Source: Rebecca billardiae RCC1528 (lineage: Eukaryota > Haptophyta). Taken from it: a stretch of 64,000 nt of DNA. A program made the translations under genes and the position numbers. The stretch spans positions 310,001-374,000 of the forward strand of contig OZ251248.1 of NCBI GenBank assembly GCA_965240325.2, in the 5' to 3' direction. The notes beneath the pieces were generated by a model that was not told the DNA's origin, ran no database searches, and worked only from the letters and a program-made list of their open reading frames with translations. Shown one piece after another: positions 11,189 through 21,394 of the stretch (positions within the stretch are counted from its first letter, which is position 1; each line of letters opens with the position of its first letter).

Positions 11189-13726
11189 TCATGATGCAGC
11201 ATTAGCACACATGAAGCTGGGCGAGCTCACTGCGCTCGCGATCACAGCCAGCGCCCGTTCCCAGCGCAGCGGCGGCAGCTTGGTGCTGGCGAAGGGCACC
11301 TTCTCCCCCTTCGGCTGAGTCCAGGTCGCGCTGGGCTCGGTGGCAGCCAGCTCGGCGCCGTTGGCGCACGCAGAAACGTACATTCCAGCTCGCAGGTTGT
11401 TCCCAGCGCGCATGCCGAGCAGTGCCGCACGCATCGCAGCATTGTGTGCTGTGTACTCCTGCCTAGCTGCTGCTTTTGCGTGGGTATGGCGGCGTGCAAA
11501 GCGGTGGAACGCGGTGCACACCTGCTGCGGGTACAGCTCGGACTCCTGCTGGTTATTCACAAGCAGCGCGAGTGGCGACAGGGGTGCGGGCGAGCAGTGG
11601 ACGGCGGTCGCATACGGCGACACTGAGCGGGGCCGAAACCTCACCCGCAGCTGCTGCGCTGCCCAGCGCTCGGGCCGCTGTGCGACGTGCACCAGCACGG
11701 CCCGAGGGGCAAGTCTCGCAAGCTCAAGCATCAGTTGGCCGTAGGGCGCGCCCACGATGGCGTGGATGCCCGAGCGCGTCACCGCCAGCAGAGCAGTTCG
11801 GATGGTCCGCATGGCACTCCGCACCGCCGCTGGCTCCGCAGAGGGCGAGCCGGCAACCAGGTCCACGAGCGCGGCCCACGAGTGGAGGAAGTGCTTGTGG
11901 ACCTCGTGCGTGCTTCTGCTCACGTGGCACGCCACGCCAGGACCGACCGTCCGCATGCCGCGTGCGCACAGCACACGGCCGACGGCCATCGCAGTGGAGT
12001 CCTCGTCAGCACCGGTCGACGCAACGACGAGTCGGAGCAGCGAGCCCCGCGACTCCGCCGATGGGCTGAGATCGACGGGTCCACTCGCGTGCGGCTGCAT
12101 GCTCGGCGACGCGGCACTGCCGTCGAAGGCATCCGCACAGTGCTCTGGAGGTGGCTGAGAGCCGTCCACGCCGATGACGATGTCGGCTGCCTCAGTCGCG
12201 TTCACGATCAGCCGTGCCGCGCGCGCGCCGGCGCCGCGCACGGCCATGGGTGGACGCCGCCGGCTCGCGAGCGGGCTGCGCTTGTCACGCATGAAGCTGT
12301 CCCGCACCTCGAGCCTGTTGGCGCGTGCCAGCTCTGCAGACTCGTCGTGTGCGCGCAGCGTCGGGTCAGACGGCTGGTACTTGGCAAAGTACCGGCTGGC
12401 GAGCGGGTATTCGTTCGAGCGCTTGGTGCGCCAGCGTGCGAAGCTGCTGATGCGGTAGTGTGAGATCGCCAACGGGAGGGCTTGCACCTCCCTCTCATTC
12501 CTGAGAGTGTTGAGCCTCTTCCACTTCTGGGCAGAGCCCTGCATGACAACGACATACGATGCGTTCCCGTTCGTGCTCCCACCAGCAGGCGCGTCGCGCC
12601 GCGACACCATGCGCTCGCCGTCGCGGAAGGCATCCGGCGGCTTTCCTCTGCTGTGCTCTTGCCCCTTGATGGAGGTGGAGGACGTGCAGCGGAGCACGTC
12701 GGTGCCGACGCTCTCGCGAGGAAGGAACGTCGGGCTGTGCACGCCGAGCGTGGACGTGAGGTTGACGCGGGTGATGTACTTGCCGTAGTTGTTCGAAGCC
12801 TCGAACTTGGGCACGTAGAGATCATCGTCCGTGACCTCCTTCTTCGTGATGAACCGCGGGTCGATGCGCCAGCGCCAGTCCAGTGTCGCGCGCTGCCGAC
12901 CGCATGGCTCATCAGCCTGCTCGCCAAACGAGTAGAAGAGCCACGGGGCGAAGACGGCGCTGCAGTAGCTGAGCTCCTCGCGCAGCAGCGAGACGACCGA
13001 GCGGCCAGGGCACGCGCGCGAGTGCAGGAACTCGTCCGTGTCCATCTGCGCCACCCAGCCCCACCGGCCCTCCGCCTGCAGCCGGCGGAGCACGCACGTG
13101 GTCGCCACCTCCTGCGCGCTGTGCCACTTCTTCCACTCGAGCCGCTCGCCTCGCTTCAGCTTGGGGCGGTTGCCGTGGGCGTGGCCGAAGTGGCCTTCGT
13201 CGGACCGACGGCAGGTGTCGCGGAACGGCGTGACCTCCCACATCCGCGCGTCGATCCCGGATAGCGCCTCGCGCAGCCAGACGCCCTTCTCGTCGGCCGC
13301 GTCGTTGGCAAGGAAGAAGACGCGATCGAAGCCCTCCTCGATGTAGTGCTCGACGAGCTCGACGGCGTGCACGCTCGCGTCGCTGTCCGCGATGATCACC
13401 ACTGCGGCAAGATCGGTGTCGCGCACGGGCCACTTGCGCAGCAGACCCGTCGTCGGATCCACGTTGGAGAGAGCCGCTCGCGCTGACGCGGCGGCCGGGT
13501 CGCGAGAGTCCGCGTCGGCGGCCGAGCGGCAACGCACACGCCCGTGGTAGGTTGGAGCAGGCGCGGAAGGAGTGCTCCCGCCGATCGCGCCGAGACCTGC
13601 CACCATCGCGGCGATGGCCCATCTGAGCCTGTCGCGGCGCATCGTCGTCGGGAGCGCGCTACCATTGGGCCGAGCAGAAGCCGCCGCCGTCGCCGCCATC
13701 GTGGTCGTCTCGTTAATCGCCCCCAT
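11189..13726 (-). CDS. GT92-type glycosyltransferase, copy B
   Basis: A single-exon gene of 845 codons, the inverted twin of 2910-5399. It has the same predicted N-terminal membrane anchor, the DxD motif in MDTDEF (residues ~230), the SHYRISSFARW block, and the C-terminal region with QRPERWAAQQL. Differences from copy A are mostly conservative substitutions, for example RWRIDPRFI against RSRIDPQLI, plus a few in-frame indels. Neither copy shows premature stops, so both look functional. The first ATG (13726) adds nine residues before the ATG that matches the copy A start (13699); the shorter form may be the true start. Copy B ends one residue later than copy A (Ser before the stop). Function is as for copy A. 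Confidence 0.8.
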   Translation of the reverse strand: MGAINETTTMAATAAASARPNGSALPTTMRRDRLRWAIAAMVAGLGAIGGSTPSAPAPTYHGRVRCRSAADADSRDPAAASARAALSNVDPTTGLLRKWPVRDTDLAAVVIIADSDASVHAVELVEHYIEEGFDRVFFLANDAADEKGVWLREALSGIDARMWEVTPFRDTCRRSDEGHFGHAHGNRPKLKRGERLEWKKWHSAQEVATTCVLRRLQAEGRWGWVAQMDTDEFLHSRACPGRSVVSLLREELSYCSAVFAPWLFYSFGEQADEPCGRQRATLDWRWRIDPRFITKKEVTDDDLYVPKFEASNNYGKYITRVNLTSTLGVHSPTFLPRESVGTDVLRCTSSTSIKGQEHSRGKPPDAFRDGERMVSRRDAPAGGSTNGNASYVVVMQGSAQKWKRLNTLRNEREVQALPLAISHYRISSFARWRTKRSNEYPLASRYFAKYQPSDPTLRAHDESAELARANRLEVRDSFMRDKRSPLASRRRPPMAVRGAGARAARLIVNATEAADIVIGVDGSQPPPEHCADAFDGSAASPSMQPHASGPVDLSPSAESRGSLLRLVVASTGADEDSTAMAVGRVLCARGMRTVGPGVACHVSRSTHEVHKHFLHSWAALVDLVAGSPSAEPAAVRSAMRTIRTALLAVTRSGIHAIVGAPYGQLMLELARLAPRAVLVHVAQRPERWAAQQLRVRFRPRSVSPYATAVHCSPAPLSPLALLVNNQQESELYPQQVCTAFHRFARRHTHAKAAARQEYTAHNAAMRAALLGMRAGNNLRAGMYVSACANGAELAATEPSATWTQPKGEKVPFASTKLPPLRWERALAVIASAVSSPSFMCANAAS

Positions 13727-14090
13727 TTATTTTCAATAATGATATCAACGATATTCGCTTGTGACGTCTGACGACGACGTGGTTCGTGCCCGCGGAGCTA
13801 GGGCTCCACGCTGCGCGCTCCGCCCGTGCACCGCAGGCCATGATCCATGGCAGCATCACCGCGGCCGCCATGGTCACGCATCTGCAGCGCGCGGCATCAG
13901 TCAGCACCCAGCACATATATGCTAGCTATATCATCCATCATCATCATATCGGTCGCGCGGCCGCGCGCGCCATGCGATCAGTGAATAATAGACAATAGTG
14001 ATGCGTCACTACTCACTGGCGGTCACTGCGCTGACGATTCTGTCTGCTGCTGATATTCACTGAATCATATGCCATCAGCCGTCAGCGGCG
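13727..14090. other. Intergenic: copy B 5' side / PAN2 3' side
   Basis: 364 bases between the copy B start codon and the PAN2 stop codon, both on the minus strand. AT content rises at 13905-14060, with repeated ATCATC and TCACTG motifs. No RNA gene or other feature was recognised. Confidence 0.6.
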
Positions 14091-17000
14091 TCAGCCCCCC
14101 TGCTGCCCGTCATCCGCCTCCGGCACGACCCAGCCGCACTGGTGCCCCTGCGCGTACACCTGCGCGAGCGCCTGCTCGAAGCTGCCCAGCGCGCGCAGCT
14201 CCTCGTACCGGCGGAAGAGCGCGAGCGCCGTGCGCGCGTCCTCCACCGAGTCATGGAACCTCTCCTGGATGCTCGCGCCGAGCAGCGCGTGCGCGAGGAA
14301 GCGGAGCGAGATCTTGCGCTCGCCGCGGATGTGGAAGAGCTCGACCTGCGCCCGGGCGGCGCGGCGGCGGCGCGGCGCGGGTGAGCCACCACGCGCGCCC
14401 CGCCGCCCGGGCGCGGGCGCTCGGGCGCGCGCGGCGCGGCGCGCGCGGCTGTGCGCTCGGGCGCGCAGCAGCTCGCGTGCCGTGTCAATAATCTGCGCCG
14501 GGGGCACGACGATATTAATCATCTCAAAGTCCTTGGTGAGGCCGTGGCCAATCAGAACGCAGCCTGCGCGGGCGGCGGTGGCGCGGCGCGGCGGTGGCGC
14601 GGCGCGCGCGCGGCGGGGCGGCGGTCAGCGCGGCCCGCCGGCCGCGCCCCGACGCAAAGCGCTCGCGGCCGTGCGGCGGTGCGCCCGGCGCGCGCGCGCG
14701 CTCGCGCGCGCGCGCTCGCACCGGCGTCGACAATGTAGCGCAGCTTGAGGTACGCGTCCTTCATGTTGGTGACGTGGTGCTTCGAGACCGCGGGGTCGAG
14801 GTCGCCCGGCACCAGCCCCGAGTACCGCGTCAGGTAGTCCACCACCGGCTCGGCGGGGACGATGTACGAATCGAGGATGGGCGCGCCGACGAGCGGACCG
14901 TCCGCGCGCACGACGGAGACGCGCGCGAGGGTCTGCCGCGCGGGCTTCACGACAACCTCCCGCCCGCGGCGGTCCTGCTCGGTCACCTCGTGCGTGAGCG
15001 CGACGAACTCCGCGTCGATGGCGAAGCGGGTGCCCGGCACGAGCGGCAGCTCGGCGGCGGTGAGCGGCGTGAACGAGCGCGTCGCGCCGGGCTGCTGGCT
15101 ATAAGTGGCGAGCGAGTCGTTCCGAAGCATGACCCCGGGCTGTATCGGGTTGACGGCTGCCGTGCGCAGGCCCTGGCCGCCGAGCTCGCGCTCGACCGTG
15201 CGCGCGACGTAGACGCACGAGCACGGCCGCTTCCACGCCGTGTGCGCGCGCCGCGCCTCCCGCGAGTCCGGCAGCTTCTCGACACACATGTCGTTGAGCA
15301 GATACCACTCGGGCAGCGGGCTGAAGTAACCCGGCGCGGGGCCGGCGGAGCGGGGCGGCGGGAACGCGCCACCGGGCGGCGGCGCGTACGATGCAGGCAC
15401 TCGCGTGATCAGCACCTGGTGCGCCGAGCCGTTGGCGCCGCCGCCGGCGCCGCCGCCGCCGCGCCCGCCGTGCCCGCGCCCGCGGTGCTCGTCCGCCGCC
15501 GCGCCCGCCGGCGCGTGCACGCACGCGATCAGCGAGCGCAGGTCGTAGATGATACCGCCGTGCGCGCCGATGGCTGGGCGCGCGCGGCCGGCGTGCGCGC
15601 CGCCGCCGCCCTCCGCCTCCTCGTCCTCGTCCGGGACCTCAAAGACCAGCGGCGTCTGCTGCGTCGGCGGCGCACCGCCCGGGCCGCCGTTCGCCGCCGC
15701 CGCGCCGCCGTCGCGCGGCGGCAGCACGAGCTCAAAGCTGAGCGGCAGCCATGGGGTGGCGCGCGGCGCGTCGGCGTCGGCTTCGGCGCCGGCGCCGCCC
15801 TCGGCCGCGGCCGCCGGCGCCGCGCCCTCCGCGCCCACGCCGGCCGCGTGGACACGCCGCGTCGCGGCGGCATCCGGCGGGGCCGCCGACGCGCGCGCCG
15901 GGCGCACCCACTCGGAAGTTTCCGGGAACAGCGCCGCCACGCCGGCGAGCTGCAGCCACAGCGCCGGCGGTGCGTCCACGATCGCCTTGAGTTGAGTCGC
16001 GCGCTTGTAGCAGCCGAGCTGCGGGCACCACATCCGCACGGCATGCCGGCGCGCGCACACGGACGCCTGCAGCAGCGCCTCGAAGGTGGGCACGCCGGGC
16101 GCAGCGGGCGCGCCGCCGGCCGTCGGACCCGCCGCGCCGCCGGCCGCGCTGCCGCCGCCGGCCTCCACCCTGCCGCCGCTGGCGGCAGCCGCGCCCGCGC
16201 CAGCCGTCGACCCAGCCGCCGCCGCGCCTGCCGCCGACCCAGCCGCCGAGCCCGCCGCTGCGTTTTCCTCCGGGGCCTCCAGGTCGATGGTGAGCGAGTC
16301 GACCTGCCTCTCGACGGGAGTGAGCGCCGGGCTGGCGGCGGTGCTGCCCGCCGCGCCGCCCCCGCCCGCGCCGCCGCCGCACGCCGCGCCGCCGCCTGCT
16401 CCGCCGCCGCCGCCTGCTCCGCCGCCGCCGCCGCCGCCGCCGCCGCCCGGCGCGCCGCCGCCGTCGCCAAAGAAGCTAATCTCGCGCCAGCGGATCCCGA
16501 AGAGGCGCCGCACGACCGTGAGACCGTCCCGACTGAGCGCGGCGAGCGGCGCGCCCAGGTGGTGCTGCTGCTGCTGCGCCGCGGCGGCCGCGGCGGCGGT
16601 GTGCGTGCTCAGCAGCTCGCGGTCGAGTGAGCTGAGAAGATATCCGGCAAACTTGCAGACGAGCGTCGGGAGGATGGCGCCCGGGTCGGCGCCGGACGCG
16701 GCGCGCGCGCGCGAGAGCGAGCCGTCGGCGTCCACGACGTCCACGAGGCCGAGCGCCCCCGCCTCGCGGCTCTGCCTCAGCGCGCGCTGCAGGTTTGCCG
16801 CTGCGCACGAGCTGCCAGCTGATTGGTCGAGCATGTGGAACAGAAGGCCGAGCTCGTCAGAGAGGCTGAACTGCTGCGAGGACACGACGCTCATCAGCTC
16901 GACGCGCACCCACGGCAGCAGGTAGAGCGCCAGGACGACCGCGTTCGAATACGCGTCCGGGATCGAGTTGTCGAGTCCGGGCAGGAAAGAGGTCCGGTTG

Positions 17001-17143
17001 TGCGCGGCGACGGCGGCGCGGTCGACGCCGAACCGGCCGACTGGCGCCGCGCGCCGCGCGTACCGCTGCGCCCACGGCGGGCATGGCGGCCGGGGCGTGC
17101 GGGCTGAGGGTGAACCGTCTCGCCTGCCGGCGGCCGCGCCAGA

Positions 17144-17176
<33 letters not shown>

Positions 17177-17194
17177 GCCGCCACCGCCGCCGCC

Positions 17195-17233
<39 letters not shown>

Positions 17234-19708
17234 CGCGACGAGGCCGCGCATCGCGTGCTGCGCCGCACCCACGCCGCCCGCGCCGCCGTGGCGCCCGCCC
17301 GCGCCGCCGGTGGGCGGCGGCGGCAGCTGGTTCCGCTTGAAGGACCCGGAGCGGAGCAAATGTGAATGCACCACCCACACTCTGATTCCGTCCGCGCGCG
17401 GAATCAGAGTTGCGCCGGGCGGCGGCGGCAGCGGCGGCGGCGCGTCGGCAAGCGCGGCGCCAGCGGCCACGCTGCTGCCGCCGCCGCCGCCACCGCCGGC
17501 GGCCGCGCCCGCCGTGGCCGAGCCCGACGCGGTGGCCCCGGCCAATGCCGAGCCCTGCGCCCCACCGCCCCCGCCGCCGCACCCGCCACCGTCAGCGCTC
17601 GAGCCGCCGCCGCTGCCGCCGCCGCTGCCGCCGCCGCTGCCGCCGACGGTCGAGTCGGCAGCCACGGACGGCGGCGAGCTCGCGCCGTGCGCGCGGAGCA
17701 GCTGCGCCACGCTCGCCCGCCACACGCCCGCCGGGTGCGCGAGCGCGGCGCACAGCCGCGCGTGCGCGTGCGCCGCCTCCGCCGAGCCCAGCGTCAGCCC
17801 CTCATGCGCCGCCGCCGCCTCCGCAGTCACCTGCCAGTCCGAGAGCAGAGGTGGATCGAGCAGCGCGGCGTGCGCGCCCACGCTCAGCCCGTACAGCGCC
17901 GCGCAGCCCGCGGCCGCGTGCAGCTCCTCGCCGCTCAGCGAGTCGAGCGCGCTCACCAGCTGCTCGGCGGGGGTGCCGCTCAGCGCGGCCGCGAACGAGG
18001 CGGCTTCTGCGATGCGGCGCGTCTCATCCTCGAGCGCGAGCGCCGCCGCCTCGGCCGCGGCCATCGCCGCCGCGGCCTGCGACAGGGGCCCATCCTGCTC
18101 GTCGCCCTCTCCGTCCTCCTCCTCACCCTCCTCGCCCTCCTCCGCCTCCTCCGCCTCCTCCTGCGCCTCCGCCTCCGCCTCCGCCTCCGCCTCCGCCTCC
18201 GCCTCCGCCTCCGCCTCCGCCTCCGCCTCCGCCTCGGCGGCGGTCGCTGTGCCCGCCTCCGCCGCCTCGCCCAAACCCTCCGCCCGCGCGTCGCCCGTCA
18301 GCGCAAAGCCGTTGCCGAAGCCGTTGCCCAGGCCGCTGCCGTACTCCTCCTCGGGCGTGGGCGCACCATGCGCGCCGCGCTCGGCAACGGCGCCCTGAGT
18401 GCCGCCGCCGCCGCCGCCGCCGCCGCCGCATGCGCTCTGCGCGCTGGGATCAGCTCCGGCGCCGCCGCCCGCGCCGCCGTCATCGTGCGCTCGAAGGGCG
18501 CCCATGGCGGAGGCGAGCGCCGCGTCCACGTCGGCGGGCGAGCCCGCCGCTTCGCGCGCGCGCGCCGCCGCCGCGTCCTCGTCGTGCGGCAGCGCGGCCG
18601 TTACGCCGTCCGTTACGCTCAGCTTGCGCAGCAGTGCGCGCCGCTCCTCTAGGAGGACGCCCGGCTCGGGCGCGGGTAATGTGGGTAGCTGCGTGGCCGC
18701 GGAGTACGGGTTGACGCCGAGCTCCGGCGGCGCCTTGCCCGGCGCGCCCATCAGGTGCAGCCAGCCCTCCGCGTCGCCGAAAGCACTGATCGTCCCCAGC
18801 GGCGCGACGGCCACGGCCGACATGGCCCCCGGCGCGCAGCCGACGAGGGTCGGTTGTGTGCCGGCGTCGCCGCCGCGCGCGTCGAGGAGCTGGCACGCGC
18901 CGTCGGCGGAGACGGCTAGGAGGGTCTCGGCCATCTGCGGGTGGAAAGCCGCGCGCAGCGCGCCCGGGCCGAACGCCACGTCCGCGCAGCGCGCGCTCAT
19001 CCTCAGGTCCCAGACACGCACCGCACGCGCGGGCTCGTAATAAAAAGCGGGGCCGGTCACGTCCGTGTACTGGCCTGGCGTGAGCTCGCACGCGGCGAGG
19101 AGGTCGCGGCCGGAGGGCGCGAGCGCCACGTCGCACACCACCGAGCTCGCCCCGCGCATCCGCGAGCTCGCCGACTCGAACCTCCCAACGAGCTCGAAGG
19201 TGCGCGGGTCGAGTAGAGCGATCTGACCGTCCGCGCCGCTCGCAGTCGCGCCGGATAGGACGAGGAGGCCGCGCGTCTCGGCGTAGCGCGCGATGGACCA
19301 GGGCGCGTCCGAGTGCGCGTGGGAGACCACCTGCGACGTCATCGGGTCGAAGAGCGCGAGCGAGCCGCCGGCGAGCGCGAGCAGGCTCCCATACCACGCG
19401 CCGCATTGCAGCCCGCCCGCGGCACCGAGCAGGTCGGGCGCGTCGAAGGAGGACTGCGGGAAGCCGCCCTTAGTGTAGTAGCGCACGGAGTCGGGCGTCG
19501 CCGCGATCACCCCCTCCGCGTGCGGGAAGAGCCCGGCGATCCCGGAGTCGTGCACGCGGAACGTCGAGTGCGGTGCGACGGTCGGCAGCAGGAACGAATG
19601 GACGGCCGCCGAGGCGGTGGAGACCCAGAGGAGCTCCTCGAACGGGTCGAACTGGGCGTGCGTGATCGCCGAGCTCGCCACGCAGTCGGCGAAGTACTTC
19701 TCGTGCAT
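14091..19708 (-). CDS. PAN2, catalytic subunit of the PAN2-PAN3 poly(A) nuclease
   Basis: Shortens mRNA poly(A) tails in the cytoplasm together with PAN3. Three exons join in frame: 19708-14722, 14563-14481 and 14345-14091, giving 1774 residues. Intron 1 is GT-AG. Intron 2 (14346-14480) must be GC-AG: joining ...IIDT to VELFHIRGERKISLRF restores the family pattern exactly. Order: WD40-like N-terminus (~1-340), linker, catalytically dead ubiquitin-hydrolase-like domain (from ~905, NSIPDAYSNAVVLALY), then an RNase D-type exonuclease. The DEDDh residues are all visible: D1565 and E1567 (FAIDAEF), D1674 (GHGLTKDF), H1721 and D1726 (HDSVEDA). It is longer than animal or yeast PAN2 because of low-complexity inserts, including an Ala-Glu dipeptide run near residues 490-515 and several poly-Gly tracts. 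Intact active site, so likely functional. Confidence 0.92.
18169..18236. repeat. Hexanucleotide repeat encoding (Ala-Glu)n in PAN2
   Basis: CTCCGC units repeated about eleven times on the plus strand read as alternating Ala-Glu in PAN2. A second, purely CCG-type run at ~17140-17232 encodes poly-Gly in the same exon. Both lie in linkers, outside the nuclease. Confidence 0.9.
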
Positions 19709-20073
19709 ACTCGCGCCGTGTGCCCGGGTCTCTCGGCGCCGCGACTAGTGGCAGGGCTTCATCGCCGCACGCCCCGAGCTGGCGCCATCGGAAATCCAGA
19801 GGGGGCAAAAGGCGCAGCGGCAAAAAACCCGCGGCGGCCGGGGAACAAAGTGACGCGTGGCACGATGGCGACACGCTAGACAGCAGATGTGACTATGTGA
19901 CGTGTCCCCAAGTATCATCGCCGTCCCGACTCCGCGTCCGCGACTACTAGTACTACATCATCAGTAGCCGTGCGCACGGACACCTCCGCCAGCCAGCGAT
20001 AGAAGCAGGGTTCCCGGCTGCCGACGATCGTCCTTGGAAGTCGCGGCCGCCATCAGGCAATCTGAATCAGGCA
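19709..20073. other. Intergenic: PAN2 promoter region
   Basis: 365 bases between the PAN2 start codon and the stop codon of the next minus-strand gene. It should contain the PAN2 promoter and the 3' end of the methyltransferase transcript. No specific element was recognised. Confidence 0.5.
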
Positions 20074-21306
20074 TCACTCGACCTCTGCGGCTGCTGGCAC
20101 CGGCTTGCGGCACACGGTGTGCACACAGTCGTACACGTGGTGCAGCATCGAGCGCACGTTGCCCGCGTACGTGGCGCGCACGCGCTCCTCCGCCTCGATC
20201 ACGAAGCCCGCGTCGACGATCACCGCGCGCAGCTCCTCCCACGACAGCTCGACCGAGAGCTCCGTCGCCATCTCTGCATAGTGGTACAGCAGCGGCCCGA
20301 GGTTCAGCCAGTACCCACCCGGCCGGAGCACCTCGTAAATGATCGCCACGTACTCGGTGACGTCGTGCGCCGTGTCGAGGAAGAAGCAGGTGAGCACGCA
20401 GTCCCACGCGCGCGGCTTGTCCCGGTAGATCAGCGTGAAGTCGCCCGCGCACATCGAGAACTGCGCCTCGGGCGGCAGGCCGTCCAGACGCACGTCCGGC
20501 ACGGTGACGGCGCGCATCTGGTCCGCGGCGCGCCACACGTTCACCGATTGGTGCAGGTACGGGTAGAGCTGCACCTGCCCGCGCTCGGCGAGGTGGTTGA
20601 GCACGAAGTTGGACGCGATGAGCATGTGGTACGAGAACTCGTTGCCCTGCGCGCTGAACCCGCGGCTCGCCACCTCCCACGCCAGGCGGCCCAGGCCGGC
20701 GCCGGGCACCAGCACCTGCAGGGCGCCGCGCGCGGACGCGCTCGGAAGCACGGCCGTGAACAGGCGGTCAAAGTCGGCGAGGAGAGGGCCGTAGCAGGAC
20801 TCGCGCTCGGCGAGGCCCTCCTCCGACCAGTCGCGCGCCAGCTGCTTCAGCGTGCTCTTCACCCTGTCCATCTCCGAGTCCGGAGGGCGCGCGCTCGCGC
20901 TCGCGCCCAGGACAGCGCCGCCGACACCGCCGCCGCCGAGCTCGCCGGGCGGCTGTTGCGAGTGCGAGGTGTGCTCGGGCACGGGAGCGGGCGGGGCGTC
21001 GCCCGGCTCGAAGGCGCGGTGCGCCTGCAGCATCACGTCGATCAGCCGGCCGTTCGCCTCCACCGCGCGCCGCAGCGCGAGCGTCTTCTCTTGCGGCTGC
21101 AGGAGCGAAATGATTCTCGGCCGAAGCCGCGCATATCCCGCCTCGATCTGCGCGATGCGCGCGAGCGCGTCGGCGCGGTAGTGGTCGAATGCGGCGATCA
21201 CCTGCTCGAAGTGCTTCCGCTCGGCCTCCTCGTCGTCCGACGCCCCCTCCTCAGCCGCTTGAGCGTGCACATCGGGCTGCGCGCGGAGCAGGTCGACCGC
21301 CTCCAT
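20074..21306 (-). CDS. Carnosine N-methyltransferase (N2227 family)
   Basis: A single exon of 410 residues, the same length as the animal enzyme. It is an S-adenosylmethionine-dependent methyltransferase that methylates carnosine-type histidyl dipeptides in animals; the algal substrate is not known. Family marks: an acidic N-terminus, the SAM-binding stretch VLVPGAGLGRLAWEVASRG near residues 192-210, followed by GNEFSYHMLIASNFVLN, the MCAGDFTLIY segment, the DCVLTCFFLDTAHD block and the GGYWLNLGPLLYHY block near the C-terminus. The start is the first ATG that precedes the conserved helical N-terminus. The open frame continues upstream only as antisense of the divergent gene. The start codons of the two genes are 88 bp apart. 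Confidence 0.93.
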   Translation of the reverse strand: MEAVDLLRAQPDVHAQAAEEGASDDEEAERKHFEQVIAAFDHYRADALARIAQIEAGYARLRPRIISLLQPQEKTLALRRAVEANGRLIDVMLQAHRAFEPGDAPPAPVPEHTSHSQQPPGELGGGGVGGAVLGASASARPPDSEMDRVKSTLKQLARDWSEEGLAERESCYGPLLADFDRLFTAVLPSASARGALQVLVPGAGLGRLAWEVASRGFSAQGNEFSYHMLIASNFVLNHLAERGQVQLYPYLHQSVNVWRAADQMRAVTVPDVRLDGLPPEAQFSMCAGDFTLIYRDKPRAWDCVLTCFFLDTAHDVTEYVAIIYEVLRPGGYWLNLGPLLYHYAEMATELSVELSWEELRAVIVDAGFVIEAEERVRATYAGNVRSMLHHVYDCVHTVCRKPVPAAAEVE

Positions 21307-21394
21307 CGTGCCCCACCGGCACGGGCTGAAGTCTGATGAACGACCGGCGGGCCGAGGCGCGACACTGGCAGCGCGGCGCGGCGGCGGCGCCGGC
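21307..21394. promoter_or_regulatory. Compact bidirectional promoter region
   Basis: Only 88 bases separate the divergent start codons of the carnosine methyltransferase (-) and WASHC2 (+), so both 5'UTRs and promoters must overlap here or lie within the neighbouring coding sequence. No TATA-like motif is visible; the segment is GC-rich. Confidence 0.5.

Larger units (their letters stand above)
2900..13715. repeat. Large inverted duplication (GT92 palindrome)
   Basis: The gene at 2910-5399 (+) and the gene at 11189-13726 (-) are close copies in opposite orientation. Between them, 6230-8272 and 9065-11097 are also inverted copies of one another, around a unique spacer at 8273-9064. Similarity of the gene arms stops almost exactly at the start codons: upstream of 2900 and beyond 13715 the sequences differ. 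On a sampled comparison the inner element copies look more alike than the two genes, so the two layers of symmetry probably have different ages. Confidence 0.85.

Noticed and set aside
14594-18714. Several long plus-strand open frames opposite PAN2
   Set aside because: They mirror PAN2 coding sequence and consist mostly of Arg/Ala or Pro/Ala repeats.
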